Shown: in pieces, positions 44,451-56,350 of the stretch
How positions within the stretch are numbered: position 1 is the stretch's first letter
Layout: every line of letters starts with the position of its first letter
DNA from: Apostichopus japonicus
Lineage: Eukaryota; Echinodermata; Holothuroidea; Aspidochirotida; Stichopodidae
NCBI RefSeq assembly: GCF_037975245.1
Contig: NC_092577.1
Span: 15,514,013 to 15,578,012, forward strand
Direction of reading: 5' to 3'
Length of the DNA: 64,000 bases
Notes under the pieces: generated by a model
Databases searched by the model: none
Told to the model about the DNA's origin: nothing
Seen by the model: the letters and a program-made list of their open reading frames with translations, nothing else
Position numbers and translations under genes: made by a program

Positions 44451-44853
44451 ATGGCAACTGAACGCAGCGTTTCGTCTGATATGGAAATTTGCGTATTACC
44501 CGATATTTGGGGAGACATATCCATTATGGTAAAATGGACGGAAGTTTCCGAAATTTATAAAACAATTTGCAAGAGGATGGAGGAGTGTGGGTACCCCCAT
44601 GCGATTACACAGATAAAGTACAAAAAAAAAAATAAATAAATAAAAGAGATTATAGGAAGTTTGTTGATCACATCAACAGATCAGGAAGGAAAGAAAATCA
44701 ATGACATTTTCAGACGAGCTGTCCCACATTCTGGGAGATCACACATTGGCGAATCCAGTCAGTGTGGCCGAAGCAGGATGCGGGAGCAACTTCACCGACA
44801 ACGCTTACGCCGAAAACGTCACTTTCGACAGCGAAGAAACAGAATCAGACAGT
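44451..44853 (+). pseudogene. Myb/SANT-like DNA-binding protein exon, frameshifted
   Basis: MATERSVSSDMEICVLPDIW followed by ISIMVKWTEVSEIYKTICKR, MEECGYPHAITQIKYK, then (after an A-rich slip and TAA near 44600-44640) RDYRKFVDHINRSGRKEN and FSDELSHILGDHT. This is the order of the trihelix Myb_DNA-bind_4-type domain with its KNLK.YRK..D...SG and F.ELD.ILG blocks. It ends at a GTGAGT donor. Such proteins accompany Harbinger transposases as DNA-binding partners or occur as host genes. Confidence 0.6.
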
Positions 44854-44924
44854 GAGTAGCCTATACACCTTTATATACTTTTTATCCTGAAAATCGCAAA
44901 TCAAGTTACCATAGATTAGCTTTT

Positions 44925-45960
44925 ACATAGGATAAAATGTGATGTGATTCTTTGCTGGAATTCTGATGACAAGCAAGAATAGATTTAAATGTTATGTAGA
45001 AAGTTACAAATTGACAGTCTAATATGCTTTGAAGTCCTTTATGTTGGATAATCATGTACAGTGTGACTGATGGTCCATTGAGTATTTTGTACCTTCTTTC
45101 TATCTTTTCAGCGTTGATGGCACAGATGCTACCCGTCTTGCAAATGATGCAAAGGAATGCAATGCTCATGTGAAGCTGCAGGAAGTAGATGATCATCCTT
45201 CATACTTATGTATTCTTTCCTCGAGATATAGCTCCGGCTGAGGAAACCCGTTGCGATTATGGTGTAAAGTCTCTCCCTTTGAGATACCCCCAACATGAGG
45301 TGACTTTCTTTGCGGAAAAACATTTGCATTTCACTCATCGGTAAATTTTTATCTTTTTAATTGTCTGAGACATTACAGAGGCCCTAGCTGCTACATGTTT
45401 TAATTTGTTCAACACTTAGTTTTGGTGGGAAAATAGTTTAAGCGTCATACTGCACAAATAGTGACTACTTTTCGAGGCCTGAAATACCTTGAAAACTTGA
45501 TTTCTCATGGCAGATAAGTATTCTTTGTGGAAAAGCTTTTGCATTTCACTCATCATATTGATATTTTTAATTGTCTTAGACATTACAGTGGGCCTAGCTG
45601 CTTATTTATGATTCTGCGATATGTTTTAATTTGTTCAACACTTAGTTTGGTGGGAAAACAGTTTAAGTGTCATACTGTGCACAGAGAGATAATTTTCCAA
45701 TGTGCAATTACGTCGCACCATGTATCTGCCTAAAAGTGCAGTGGGCGAGAGAAATTTGCCGAGTAGAATTGAAGAACATGATTTCTCATGGTAGAAATCG
45801 TGGATACTTTACATACATGGTATATGGATTTGCCATATTGAAAACATGTTGAATTATGTTGCTTGTGAGGTGAAACTCTGAAAATCCTTTCACATCATAT
45901 CTAACGCTGGGAATCGTGGATGCTTTTCATAAATGGTAGAGGGATTTGACTGTTGCTTTT
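44925..45960 (+). repeat. Duplicated block, partial copy 3, with internal duplication
   Basis: Matches 36360-36960 and 54210-54760. Inside it the segment around 45330-45540 is repeated at 45545-45790 (TCACTCAT..., ACATTACAG.GGCCTAGCTGC, GTTCAACACTTAGTTT). Confidence 0.65.
45112..45300 (+). pseudogene. SET-domain C-terminal exon, copy 3, broken
   Basis: VDGTDATRLANDAKECNAHV has lost residues after RLA. A frame change before FPRDIAPAEETRCDYGVKSL disrupts the rest; the Tyr of the YDYG motif is replaced by Cys. More decayed than the other two copies. Confidence 0.6.
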
Positions 45961-45980
45961 GGATACCGATTAGCGTAGAA

Positions 45981-46689
45981 ATGGCTAAGATTGACATGAC
46001 TGTTCGTACCAGAATTCTTGTTTACGCCCTGAACCATTCTTTGTCGACGAATGCTATGCATGAACTCCTCGTAGATGAGGGAATTTTAATTTCTCTTCCA
46101 TCTGTAAAGTAGATTATAAAAAAAGTTTAAGACAACTAAGAAGCTGGAAGCTGTAATGGAAAGCCATACCAAGATGGTTTTTTGGAAGCCAAAGCTGGCT
46201 GAAACAAATGACATCTATGCTGCCAGCATTCGCAGAAAATGTAAACCAATTGCAAAGCATCCAGTGAAAGTTCATGTTTGGGCGGGTATTTCGAAGCGAT
46301 GAACAACAGATTAAATGATTTTTGATAGCACTATAATATCAGACTTTTATAACGATATTATTGACAAAGGGTTATTGCCATTTATTGATTGAGCATTCCC
46401 AAATGGTGAATATTGTCGATTTCAGCAGGATAATGATCCTAAACACACTAGTAGTACAGTGAAAGAACATCTAAAGCAAAAGAATGTTCATTGGTGGAGG
46501 ACATCTGCAGAATCACCTGACCTAAATCCAATTGAGCTGGTTTGGCATGAACTTAAGCATCACTTGCGCAAGGTAAGATTTAATCATTTGGAGAATATTG
46601 TTGTATCTTTATATGATATTTGTAACTTGATTCTTTCTTCCCATCATAGAATAATAGTACGGGCCAGATTGGAAAGTTTATGTGTTTAA
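45981..46689 (+). pseudogene. Tc1/mariner-like transposase, decayed
   Basis: N-terminal helix-turn-helix piece MAKIDMTVRTRILVYALNHS, then a catalytic region in one frame interrupted by stops: VKVHVWAGISKR, FYNDIIDKGLLPFID, CRFQQDNDPKHTSSTVKEHL, WWRTSAESPDLNPIELVWHE. The QDNDPKHTS Asp and SPDLNPIE Glu are the second and third acidic residues of the Tc1 DD(34)E triad. Many stops lie in the N-terminal half, so it is an old copy. No TIRs were located. Confidence 0.8.
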
Positions 46690-47334
46690 TAAGCCAAATT
46701 TGGCATAGGCCTACTTTTCTTTCAATTTGATAGATTGTGATCTGAATAAAGTTGATGTAAGCAGTTGTTTAAAATAAGTGGAAAATGTTTACGTTTCAAA
46801 TAGAATTCTCAGTAGGCCTAAGTGCGGACGTTGTGCAGTGGTGTTCGGTCGAGATTGACCTGCGTCAGATCTGTCTGGGTAGCGTCCTAAAATTGTTACG
46901 CAGTTAGCTGAAACTAAAATATCATGAAATACGTTCATTGGTGCGGATATCTTCAACCACATGTGAGCCCAACAGTAACACGACACTTAGTCAATGGAAA
47001 AGTGTAGCTAAACCATCGGTTTGCAAAAGGAAAACTAATAGGCTAATAAAATATAAAAAAATCACAGCGCGTAGCTTTGTTAACCTGAAATATATTGCGG
47101 GAAATCCCGTCTTGGCAACTTTGGACATGCGGGATTTGAAGTAAAATTGCTGGAATCGCACAGCTTATGCGACCCCTTGTTTCTTGAATACATTTCTTCG
47201 CAGGAAAGTTGTGCACGTAGGCCTACCAACTTTCACTTTGTTCGTAGCAGAACTACATCCCTGTACTGTTAGTTCATTCCGTCCGCATTTTCGGACAGCT
47301 ACACGGACGTTTTGGGAGCAAGCAGGTAATAGAA
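46690..47334. other. Non-coding stretch, nothing recognised
   Basis: No credible gene. An open frame at 46789-46986 on the minus strand is short and unsupported. Confidence 0.3.
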
Positions 47335-48436
47335 TTGCCTGTAAAATCGCTTTTGAATAGAAATAAAACAAACTTTAGCTTCGATCAGCATGCGAATTAT
47401 TTTTCTGAAGTGAAAGGTTTATTCCTTACTGAATCTTGCCTTCTGTCTGTACACTATGACTGCCAAAAACAGGAATGGTTTCGAGCACCCTCTACAAGTC
47501 TTATCATCCTGCCCCGTTTTGCAAGGGGTCTAGTGACTTTAATGTCCAATTCTATAATATTTGTCAATTTCATTTCTTTTTTATTTATAGAATTGCAATT
47601 CTCCTTCGAATCTTCCCAATGCTGTGAAAGAGAAAGAGGTGGACAGAAGAGAAAAGGAACTAAGAGAAAGGTGAGAAAAAAGTTACTGAGAGGCACTACA
47701 CTTGCTTCAGTCCACTCCATTGTAAAATGCGGGGGAGTAAACCTACTACCAAAAAGAAGTCTAGCTCCCATTGATTTAGCTCAGAACATTTAGTTCAGTA
47801 ATAAATTAATACCTTGCAATCTTGCTGATATTGTGTTTCTGTTTTGTTTTGAAGGACCCTGTTGAGGCAAATGGACAACAGCCAAAGAAAAAGAAAGGTG
47901 GCGTGGAAAGATCAACCCAGCAGAAGACAGTTTTGGTTAAAAAAGGTGTGTTCCAAAAGAAATTAAGATGTCTACCCTTTCACGATGGATTGGATGTGCA
48001 ATTCTCCCAAAAATTGTTTGACTTCTTGAAATAAATTTTTGAATAAAAAAAATTGTTGCTATAGAGAATGATAATAACAAATAAAAAAAATCAAAGACAA
48101 AACATGCAGACCACTTGGTTTTGCCTGAAATTTGGAAAACAAAGTTTTGGAAATTTTATTGACATTTTAGAAATCCTGGGACTTCCTAAGGGTTAATGTT
48201 TTTATTAAATGTATTTCTCTTTTGATCAGGAAGCTTCCATTCTCGCGGTTGGCGGTGGTACCATCTGGAGGGTTCCGAGTCCTTTGCAGCGGGAGTTCGT
48301 GTATGATGTGGATTTAGTAGGCGTTGACAATGAATTCAAGAGGATTGTGGAGAAACTCAAAAAGAATGGAAAGAAATCCACCCTTGCCTCAGATTTCTGG
48401 GAGACCACTGCGCTTGACAATAGTGGTCTTCTGTAG
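47335..48436 (+). other. Lysine-rich open segments with splice-like borders, unrecognised
   Basis: 47594-47677 (ELQFSFESSQCCERERGGQK, RKGTKRK, ending at a GTGAGA donor), 47855-47946 (DPVEANGQQPKKKKGGVERS, ending at a GTGTGT donor) and 48231-48436 (EASILAVGGGTIWRVPSPLQ, VDNEFKRIVEKLKKNGKKST). They may be exons upstream of the BEN-like fragment at 48655. No domain recognised. Confidence 0.3.
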
Positions 48437-48654
48437 ATGGTACAGTTGGGACAGGGGTGAGCCTGTGTTAGTAGGCTAGGGGTCTGGTGTGGAGGTGGAG
48501 GGTGAGCCTGTTTTAGAAGAAGGCGAGAGGGGTCTTTTGTGGAGGTGGGGGTGAGCCTGTTTTGGGGTCTGATGTGGAGGTCGAAGGGACGGGTAAGCCT
48601 GTGTTAGGTGAGGGTTCGTCATCAGATTTTGACTGCGCAGTTGATTTGAATTAA

Positions 48655-49133
48655 ATGTTTAATGCCTTATGTTCTCCAACATGCATACAATTGCACAAGT
48701 GCATACTTCAAGAAAGTTTGGTTGTAGTGAAGCGTTTAAGAAGGAACTCTGTAAAACCTGTAACGTCTTTTTGTTCTTCAACACCTTCACCTGGTGTTGT
48801 TGCAGATAATGTGGAAGTTTTAAGAGTTGAAGGGGAGGGTGATGGATTGCATTTTGTGGTGAAAGAAGAGATTATTACCAATCTGCCTCCACTGAATGGT
48901 GCACCAAATTCCGTTGCCCGGAAATGGGCAGATTTTATTTTTGTCTGACGAAGAACGCTTGTCAGGAAACATCATTGGACGAAGAGGAAGACCACCACTT
49001 CACCCACTCAAGTTCTCTGCTTTGAAAGAGGCATTATTTCGAATTTGTCCTGTCTACCCTCAAGAGAAAGCTGCAGTGTGGAAATTGTGTAGAAAAAGCA
49101 TAGATTGTGGAAAAGTGGGATTGGAAAGTCCTT
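48655..49133 (+). pseudogene. BEN-domain-like fragment, one frameshift
   Basis: Frame 48655-48945 runs to VARKWADFI, and the next frame continues FLSDEERLSGNIIGRRGRPP, LHPLKFSALKEALFRICPVY and AAVWKLCRKSIDCGKVGLES to a TAA at about 49132. The pattern (A/LFSDEEL..SN..G..G...L...K...I...VF...P...W..C...I..KCR) is that of BEN domains, which bind DNA and mediate transcriptional repression. One extra T near 48940 breaks the frame. Identification is by pattern only. Confidence 0.5.
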
Positions 49134-49359
49134 AACTGTATTTAACAGGTCTTTAATTTTGACATCTTATGCACATATATCACAATTTACTTGCATTCTC
49201 ATGTTTTATACTCTTTTTTATGTGTATTTGTATTTCCATCAAAGTTGTTATCTTCATCAGTTTTGCAGCTTTTGCTATGAAAGTTACTATTTTCATTCAT
49301 TTTCTTACTTATTATCTTCAGAAATTTTGCGTACGTCCCTACTACTTGCCAAGGCAGTT

Positions 49360-51648
49360 TTGACATGTGATTGTTCAAGCCGTGTATGTACCTAATCGCA
49401 ACGTATCTAAATTGGCTGCATTGGAACTGTGTGATGTCATCCACGAGTTTGAGGCTTCGGATGCTCGTACTATTACTAATGGAGACTTTAATCATTGTAG
49501 TCTAAAGAAGAGCAGTATGTACTATTATCAGCATGTCAAGTGTACAACCCGGGATGCCCGCTACCCTAGACCTACTCTACTCAAACGTTAAAGATGCATA
49601 CCGTACCTCTCTATTCAGTTACCAACACTTCGAAAAGCCGATCACAACCTTGTGCCGAAGTACAGACCTATTGTACAGAGACAAACGCCCTCTATACTTA
49701 CCATTCAACAGTGGAATGATGATGCTTTGGATCATCTCCGAGCTAAACTACATTGTACAGATTGGGATATGTTCGTGGGGGCCAGCAGAGACAGATGAAC
49801 TACCATATATAAGAAGCGACTATATTAACTTTTGTGTTGACAGAACTATTCCTACAAAGAAGATTAAAATCGTTCCTAACAATAAGCCATGAATCACAAA
49901 AAGAGTCAAAGATGTCATTAATAAGAAGAAAGGAATTTTTGGGAAAGGAGATCGGGAAGGATTAAAGCAAGTGCAATTTAAACTTAAAGGATATTTCACT
50001 GACAACAACATGGAGCGTGTCTGGGAAGGGAAGCGCCTGATGAGCGGATACACAAATAAAACTAACTCTTGCCAACTACCTGTTGCTACAGTCGATTATG
50101 CAAATGAACTGAATTATTTTTATAACCGTTTTGACAATCATGATTTTTCTACCGAGCATATTAATCTGCAAGGACTGCTTACTGATTTTAACTGCAACCT
50201 AGTGGTGACTGAGAACGACGTACGTCGTCAGTTTTCTAAGTTACATACATCAAAGGCTGCCGGGCCTGAACATCTCACATCACGGGTATTAAAACATTGT
50301 GCAATAGAGCTGGCTAATATTTTCACTATTATATACAATCGGTCTTTTAAGTTTGGACATATTCCTTCTTTGTGGAAACAATGATGTGTTATACCTATTC
50401 CTAAAAAATCAGTTTGCATACAATTCTGGTCGCAGCTGTCAAGATGCCATCCTTGACAGGCTATACTCTCACTTAGAACACTCTGGTAATTCTGCACGGG
50501 TCATGTTTTTCGATTTTTCCTCTGCCTTTAATACTATTCAACCCCATAATTTAGTATCTAAACTCTTAAAAATGGACATCCCCGATGGTTTAATTAAATG
50601 GATTATGACGTATGTTACCAACCTTACATAGTTTGTGAAACTTAGTCCCACCTGCCGTTCAGATACTATTATGTCCAATACAGGGGCCCCTCAAGGGACT
50701 GTCCTAGCTCCTTTTCTTTTCTCATTATACACATCTGATTGCAGATCTCTGTCGGAGACGTGCCCTCTCATCAAGTTTGCCGATGATACCGCCATGGCTG
50801 GAGACTCATTCATGGAAATGATGATAGGGCATACCTCCGCGAAATGCAATCATTCGTGGACTACTGTGACTCTAACTTATTACAATTAAATGTCTCTAAA
50901 ACAAAAGAAATGGTGATCAACTTTAAACATGTTATTCCACCACCGCCTGCAAATATTAAAGAGAATGAGATAGAACGTGTGTGTATCTATAAATATTTGG
51001 GAGTGCTTTTCAACAATAAATTGACTTGGACGGATCATGTTGACGTCCTAGTTACAAAGTTGAATTCGAGATTATAAAAATGTGACTTTTCAATGTGCGT
51101 ACGGAAATTTTCGATATGTTCTATAATGGTAACATCTGTGGTTTGGAGAGACTGCCTTATTTGTTGGGGTGGTAACGTTAATAAGACAGAAAGGGATCGT
51201 GTTGACAACATCATTAAAAAGCTGAAATATTAGTAGGGGGGTCTCAGTCTGCTGTTGATTTTGTCTTCCAGTGTTCAAGTGTTCTCCTACAGTTCAAGCT
51301 CAACTCCGTTTGGGACGACTGTAGTCACCCATTTCATGATCAACTCCATGACAGATCAATAGATAGGGGCATTGGTAGACTAAGACTTCCTCAACTTAAG
51401 ACTAACCGGCACCGCAATTCATTTATCCCTCGTGCAATAAAACTTTACAACAGCAATTTCAGTCGTTAGGTGGTTGCCTAGTCCTTGGATGGGGTAGGCT
51501 TTTTGTCCTTTCATTGTGTAAGTTGATCTTACCTTCTTTAGTTATTAATTGTAATATGAATATAGTTTTATACATATTTTGTATTTCTTATATTGTGCGA
51601 GTATCGAAATTTCCGATTGTATGGAGCAATAAAGTTTGACTTACTTAC
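49360..51648 (+). mobile_element. CR1/Rex1-like LINE, 5'-truncated, degenerate
   Basis: Begins inside the endonuclease (VYVPNRNVSKLAALELCDVI, NGDFNHCSLKK), passes through the linker and RT, and ends with a 3' UTR finishing GCAATAAAGTTTGACTTACTTACTG. The short TTAC repeat replaces a poly-A tail, as in CR1-related elements. Clade assignment is tentative. Confidence 0.8.
49374..51077 (+). pseudogene. CR1/Rex1-like ORF2 remnant (endonuclease C-term, RT)
   Basis: Linker motifs DRTIPTKKIKIVPNNKPWIT, then KAAGPEHLTSRVLKHCAIEL, FAYNSGRSCQDAILDRLYSH, VMFFDFSSAFNTIQPHNLVS, SNTGAPQGTVLAPFLFSLYT and SDCRSL, the catalytic KFADDTAMAG, LQLNVSKTKEMVINF and YKYLGVLFNNKLTW. At least four stops or frameshifts (near 49890, 50385, 50629 and 50850). 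Confidence 0.8.
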
Positions 51649-52191
51649 TGAATAGAGAATATTTTGCGATCGCTGTGTTTTTAAAGGAGTCTGTATGAAG
51701 GAGTATGGACGAGTACAGTTTCTTCATTAGGCCTATCGTACTAGTTTTGCGATTATGAAACTTGTATGTCGATTGACACACCAAACTTTTTGATCACAAT
51801 TTGCAATGAATCGCACATAGCGTCGGTGTTGATGATTTCATTTACTTCGGAAAGAAGCCTTCCCCAATTCTTTCAAATCACGATGAAATGATCGATCGTT
51901 CTGCAACGTAATTCACGCTAAAACGATAACATTACGATGGTATAAAGTGCCAGTGAAATGATAAACACAGTATCACGATATTACGACCACGATGCGACGC
52001 CCAATATTACGTTAGGTATTTGGTATAGGCGTAATGGAAACGATATTACGATAGACTCCTTATATTTTGCCACGGCCGATATAATATGGGCGGTACTGTA
52101 GATTCATGCTGTGACAATTGTTGCCTGATGAAAGTTGCACAAGAAGATATCCTTACGTTGAAGGATTCAATATTCCTGATACGTATGTTCT
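51649..52191. other. Non-coding stretch
   Basis: Contains several ATTACGA-type words (51900-52070), possibly a decayed repeat. No gene recognised. Confidence 0.3.
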
Positions 52192-52638
52192 ATGTATTTG
52201 CATTTTTTATGCACTTGTGTTACTGCCCGAGTGAATAACGTGCAGTACACTTTGAAAACATGTTTTTATAGGCCAAAACTTGGGAATAATGTCCGATTTC
52301 ATGTTTTCAAAACAGTAATTGCATATAGTATGTACTGCAGATTAAAAGACTGTCAATATCAAGTGCATAAAACTGCTCATGCTACAATTTCACATACTGT
52401 AATATTGATTACACTGCGTGCAGCAGTTGTAGATGATGATTCCTCTGATTTCTGCATTAACCAAGTGGAAGATGTGGATTGGATCAACACTACAAAGAAA
52501 ACTTCTGCAATTATCGCAGATGAAGTGACTACAGGCCAGAGTTCAGATGAAGCTGAAGATGTGGAACCCCAATTCGATAAGAGCAAATATCAGACTGCGT
52601 ACGTGTCATCTTGTAGCAGCAGATCTACCCATAAATGA
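52192..52638 (+). CDS. Acidic open frame, unrecognised
   Basis: A 148-codon frame whose second half (VVDDDSSDFCINQVEDVDWI, TTGQSSDEAEDVEPQFDKSK) is acidic and Ser-rich, while the first half is more likely intron or UTR. Probably an exon rather than a complete gene. It lies just 5' of the second copy of the CxxC fragment. Confidence 0.3.
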   Translation: MYLHFLCTCVTARVNNVQYTLKTCFYRPKLGNNVRFHVFKTVIAYSMYCRLKDCQYQVHKTAHATISHTVILITLRAAVVDDDSSDFCINQVEDVDWINTTKKTSAIIADEVTTGQSSDEAEDVEPQFDKSKYQTAYVSSCSSRSTHK

Positions 52639-52844
52639 GTTTGGAACAAGTAAAGTTACTGTCTATACTGCTGTGCAAAACAAACCAACATAGCTCTGAA
52701 AATTCGGTCGCTGAAGTTATGGCAATGGAAGAAAGTGACAACAGTGCTTAACATGCTTTGCCTTTGGTCTAAACTACGACATAATGGCAACCACGCACAA
52801 CAAGGAAGTCTTTTTAGGGATTTTTAGAAAAGGCCAGTAAATGG

Positions 52845-53290
52845 TAAATGAAAGGCCATTGAAGATTAAGTTCCATGCAGTGACTGTCTGGGGAACTTTG
52901 GCAGTCTATCTTTGTGGATACACAAGAAACACTGCTTGCAGAGGGACCAGTCCTTAAAAGGCAGCCAGCATGTGAAGGAAGAAGTTTGCTCCCTTGAAGT
53001 ATACAATTCATGACCAGCTGAGAAAAGTTGTGGACCGGATGATACATGATGATATAACTGTTATTGCTTAAAAATAATAAGTACATATTATCTGTTGGTC
53101 AATACGAAATGGATACAGTAATTCCTTGAAAAGGAAGAAGTTTGCTCGTGGAAAAGTCCTCAAGTAGCAAGGACACCTGACTGCAAACTAATTTCAAAGG
53201 CAGATTTTCTCATTGAGTGCAGAAGGATCCTTACAAGTGAAGAAGAAGAAGCATTGCATTCAGGGAATGTAGCAACTTACCCGTTGTATT
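52845..53290 (+). pseudogene. Unknown gene fragment with CxxC..H..C motif, copy 2
   Basis: Paralogue of 43720-44227: KAIED, a TAA, VPCSDCLGNFGSLSLWIHKKH, then KGSQHVKEE and, after frame changes, KKFARGKVLK and ADFLIECRRILTSEEEEALH, SGNVATYPLYFSYE. Stops and indels show decay. Confidence 0.4.
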
Positions 53291-53999
53291 TCTCTTATGA
53301 GAGGAAGAAAATGTGGTAAGGATGAATTTGTTTCCCCACTAATTTAACTTACTTGATTTTTCAAGAATTAATGAAGCAAATAAGTGACCAGAACAGATTG
53401 AGCACCTTGGAACCCAAGAATGTTATATATGTAAGTATACTATTCCAAAGTTCTGTAGATCACATTGAGTGTAAGAAACCAACTGAGAATGTGACATAAC
53501 ATAGGTTGCCAAGGATATTTGGGCCTCAGCAATGGTTATTAGAAAAGTTTGCACTGTACCAATTGAAACCCAAGTTCAGGTCACATTGCTAGAGAGACGC
53601 CTACCCCAAACTGATATGTTGGAAATGCCACTCTGAGCAATGGTCTGCAAAGGATATTTGGAGAAAAAAAAAATATGTAAGCATATTTTTTGTACCTGTA
53701 TCACACACAAAAGTTTGATTACAATTGGTTTAGCGATTTGTACTTTGGCCAAAAAATTACAGTTTTCCTAAACTTTATATTTTGGATGTTTCATTGCCAA
53801 ATAAGGTTCCTTGGAACTGTGAAGTTAAGTTGCTTAAATTGTTTTCAAGACAGTGTACTCTCAAGATCTTGGACATATCTGTCATGAGGTTGTCCCAAGT
53901 TTAAAATGAAGTACTTACATATTATTCAAGATATGATCCATGATCATTTAGACAATTAGACAGGCCACATGAACACGCCCACCCACATACAGTTTCACA

Positions 54000-56350
54000 C
54001 ATAACCGTCTCTTCATTGCCCAGGATAACTACATTAGAAAAACATAGGTTGTTTCTATACTTCATCAGCTCTAGCGTTTCCATGGCAACCATTCTCCAAT
54101 GGTTGTACCGAACAATATATAGCCCCCAAAGACGACGATCCACTACAACCTTCGGGGCCATGCGATAAAATGTGAATGTAATTGGAAATTTTCGAAGAAA
54201 TGATATCTTACTTTGTTTCTTTGCTATAATTCTGATGACAAGCAACAATAGATTTTAAAATGTTACAGGTTTTTTGTGTTTCATTGTATAGAATGTTATA
54301 AATTCTTAAAGTCTGATATGCTTTGAAATCCACTTTATAATGTCGGATAATCACGTACAGTGTGACTGAAGGTCCATTGAGTATTTTGTACCTTCTTTCT
54401 ATCTTTTCAGCGTTGATGGCACAGATGCTAAACATCTTGCAAAGTATGCAAATGATGCAAAGAAATGCAATGCTGAAATGAATCTGCTGGAAGGTACATG
54501 TTCTTATATACTTGTGTATTTTTGCCTCTAGAGATATAGCTCCGGCTGAAGAAATCCGTTACGATTATGGTGTAAAGTCTCTCCCTTGGAGATACCCCCG
54601 ACATGAGGTAACTGACAAGTTTTAGCATTTCACTCATCAGTACATTTTTATATTTTGAATTCTCTGATACATGACAGTGGACCTATGTGCTTATTTCTGA
54701 TTGTGCGATATGTTTGAAATTGTTCAACACTTAGTGAGGTGAAACTGAAAATCGTGGATACCTCTAATACTTGGTGTGTGGATGCATCACATTGAGTACA
54801 AGACACCTATTGTTTTTGTTGGAGGTGTGTATAGCCACGTACAGTATACTGACCTGTGTTTATCATGCCATAATGTTATTGTATCAAGAATGGTGCTTTG
54901 GGCCATTTCTATTGTACAACTAGTTCTGGTTACTAACAAGCAAAAGCCTATTACAATGAAGTCATGAAAACCTCTCAATACACTAATTTTGTTGTGCAGA
55001 AATCATCCATGTATCCCAAGTAGCCAAAATATTCTCTTTCAAGCCAATGAACTGTATGGTAAGTAGCCAGTGTTTCAACATGGTGCTGCAAATGTCTGTC
55101 AACAGTTCCAAAATTCCTTCATACAATTATCTCCAGATATATTTCAAAGGTCAATTTCAGTCAGTAGTTTGAAATTATTCAAATCCACAAGAACTTTGTA
55201 CAGTTAGTATCCTGTGTGGCTACTAAATGAAAGTTACAAAATAATAAACAGTGTTAATTATTTGCCTGATTTGCAACTGACCTTTTCATAACACTAAAGT
55301 AAAATCTTTTTCAGCTGTCTCCTAGTTATATTCTCTTGTAATTAAAAACTTTAATGCTGTAAAACAATTTTGGGCTATAATATTATCTTGAAAACATTTG
55401 TCACTGGAAAAAAAAAGAAGCATAATGAAAATTAATATTCCCAGGTACGCCAAACAGGAAACGAAGTACTGATAAACGTTTCTTCATATAATTTGACTAT
55501 ATTGTGATATTTATATTTCGATGATATCAGAGATATTTGAAAATTGTGTTGAAGAAAATATATTTAAGTAATAATGAGTCTGTTTGGACAAAGTTGATTT
55601 GGACGAAACTTGAATGGCAGACATTCTTGGGCGTTCAGAAGTTAAAGCCGTTAAAGGTCATCATGAGTCATTATAGATTGCATTATTTAACTTGTGAACA
55701 ATGCTGTTTCAACCAAAGGTCTAAATCATGGAACACAAAGCAGATGGCAAATGAGATTCTCAGAATTTTTAAGTTGTTTGAGCCAGCATATACTGATACC
55801 TGCATGGTGCCTATCATTAAGCAGACGTACATTTTTCATGAACAGGTTTTTTTTATTTCTTTTAGGAGCAACATCATCAACTGGTAGAGCAGTGGATTGA
55901 TGTTAATCACTGTCAAGTGTGTCACTCACCTATGATATCTAAAACATGTAAAGGACTTTCGTGCATTGGTAGGTAGATTACACTGTGGCCAAACACAAGT
56001 CTTTACTGGCCACACATTATAGCATGCTAAAATTGCTAGTTTTCAAAAGTACTTTCTAGGAGGTCTTTACTTTCCAAGCTGTTTTCAGTCATTCTACATG
56101 AACACATATTGTGAATAAATGTCTCAGGGAGGTATAGTCCCCCAGGGTCAAAATAAACCAATTTTGACCAAAAGTGACCATATCTGAATATCTGGCATAT
56201 TTGTGGCCAGTACAGCATACATTTAGTGGGTGGAATAGCTTGGACACGTACTCGTAATGCATGAAACATGTTACACATGAGGATACCAAACAAATGACAA
56301 ACTTCAAAATATGCATGGTCAAAGAGAAACATTCCCACTATGAGTACCAC
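54000..56350 (+). repeat. Duplicated block, copy 2, without LINE insertion
   Basis: Paralogue of 36150-38012 plus 41531-41990. The junction at about 55895-55910 is uninterrupted and represents the empty site of LINE copy 2. Confidence 0.75.
54412..54610 (+). pseudogene. SET-domain C-terminal exon, copy 2, broken
   Basis: Acceptor TTTTCAG, then VDGTDAKHLAKYANDAKKCN, AEMNLLEG; an extra base shifts the frame before FASRDIAPAEEIRYDYGVKS and LPWRYPRHE. The catalytic-pocket motif EEIRYDYG is intact but out of frame. Confidence 0.65.
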
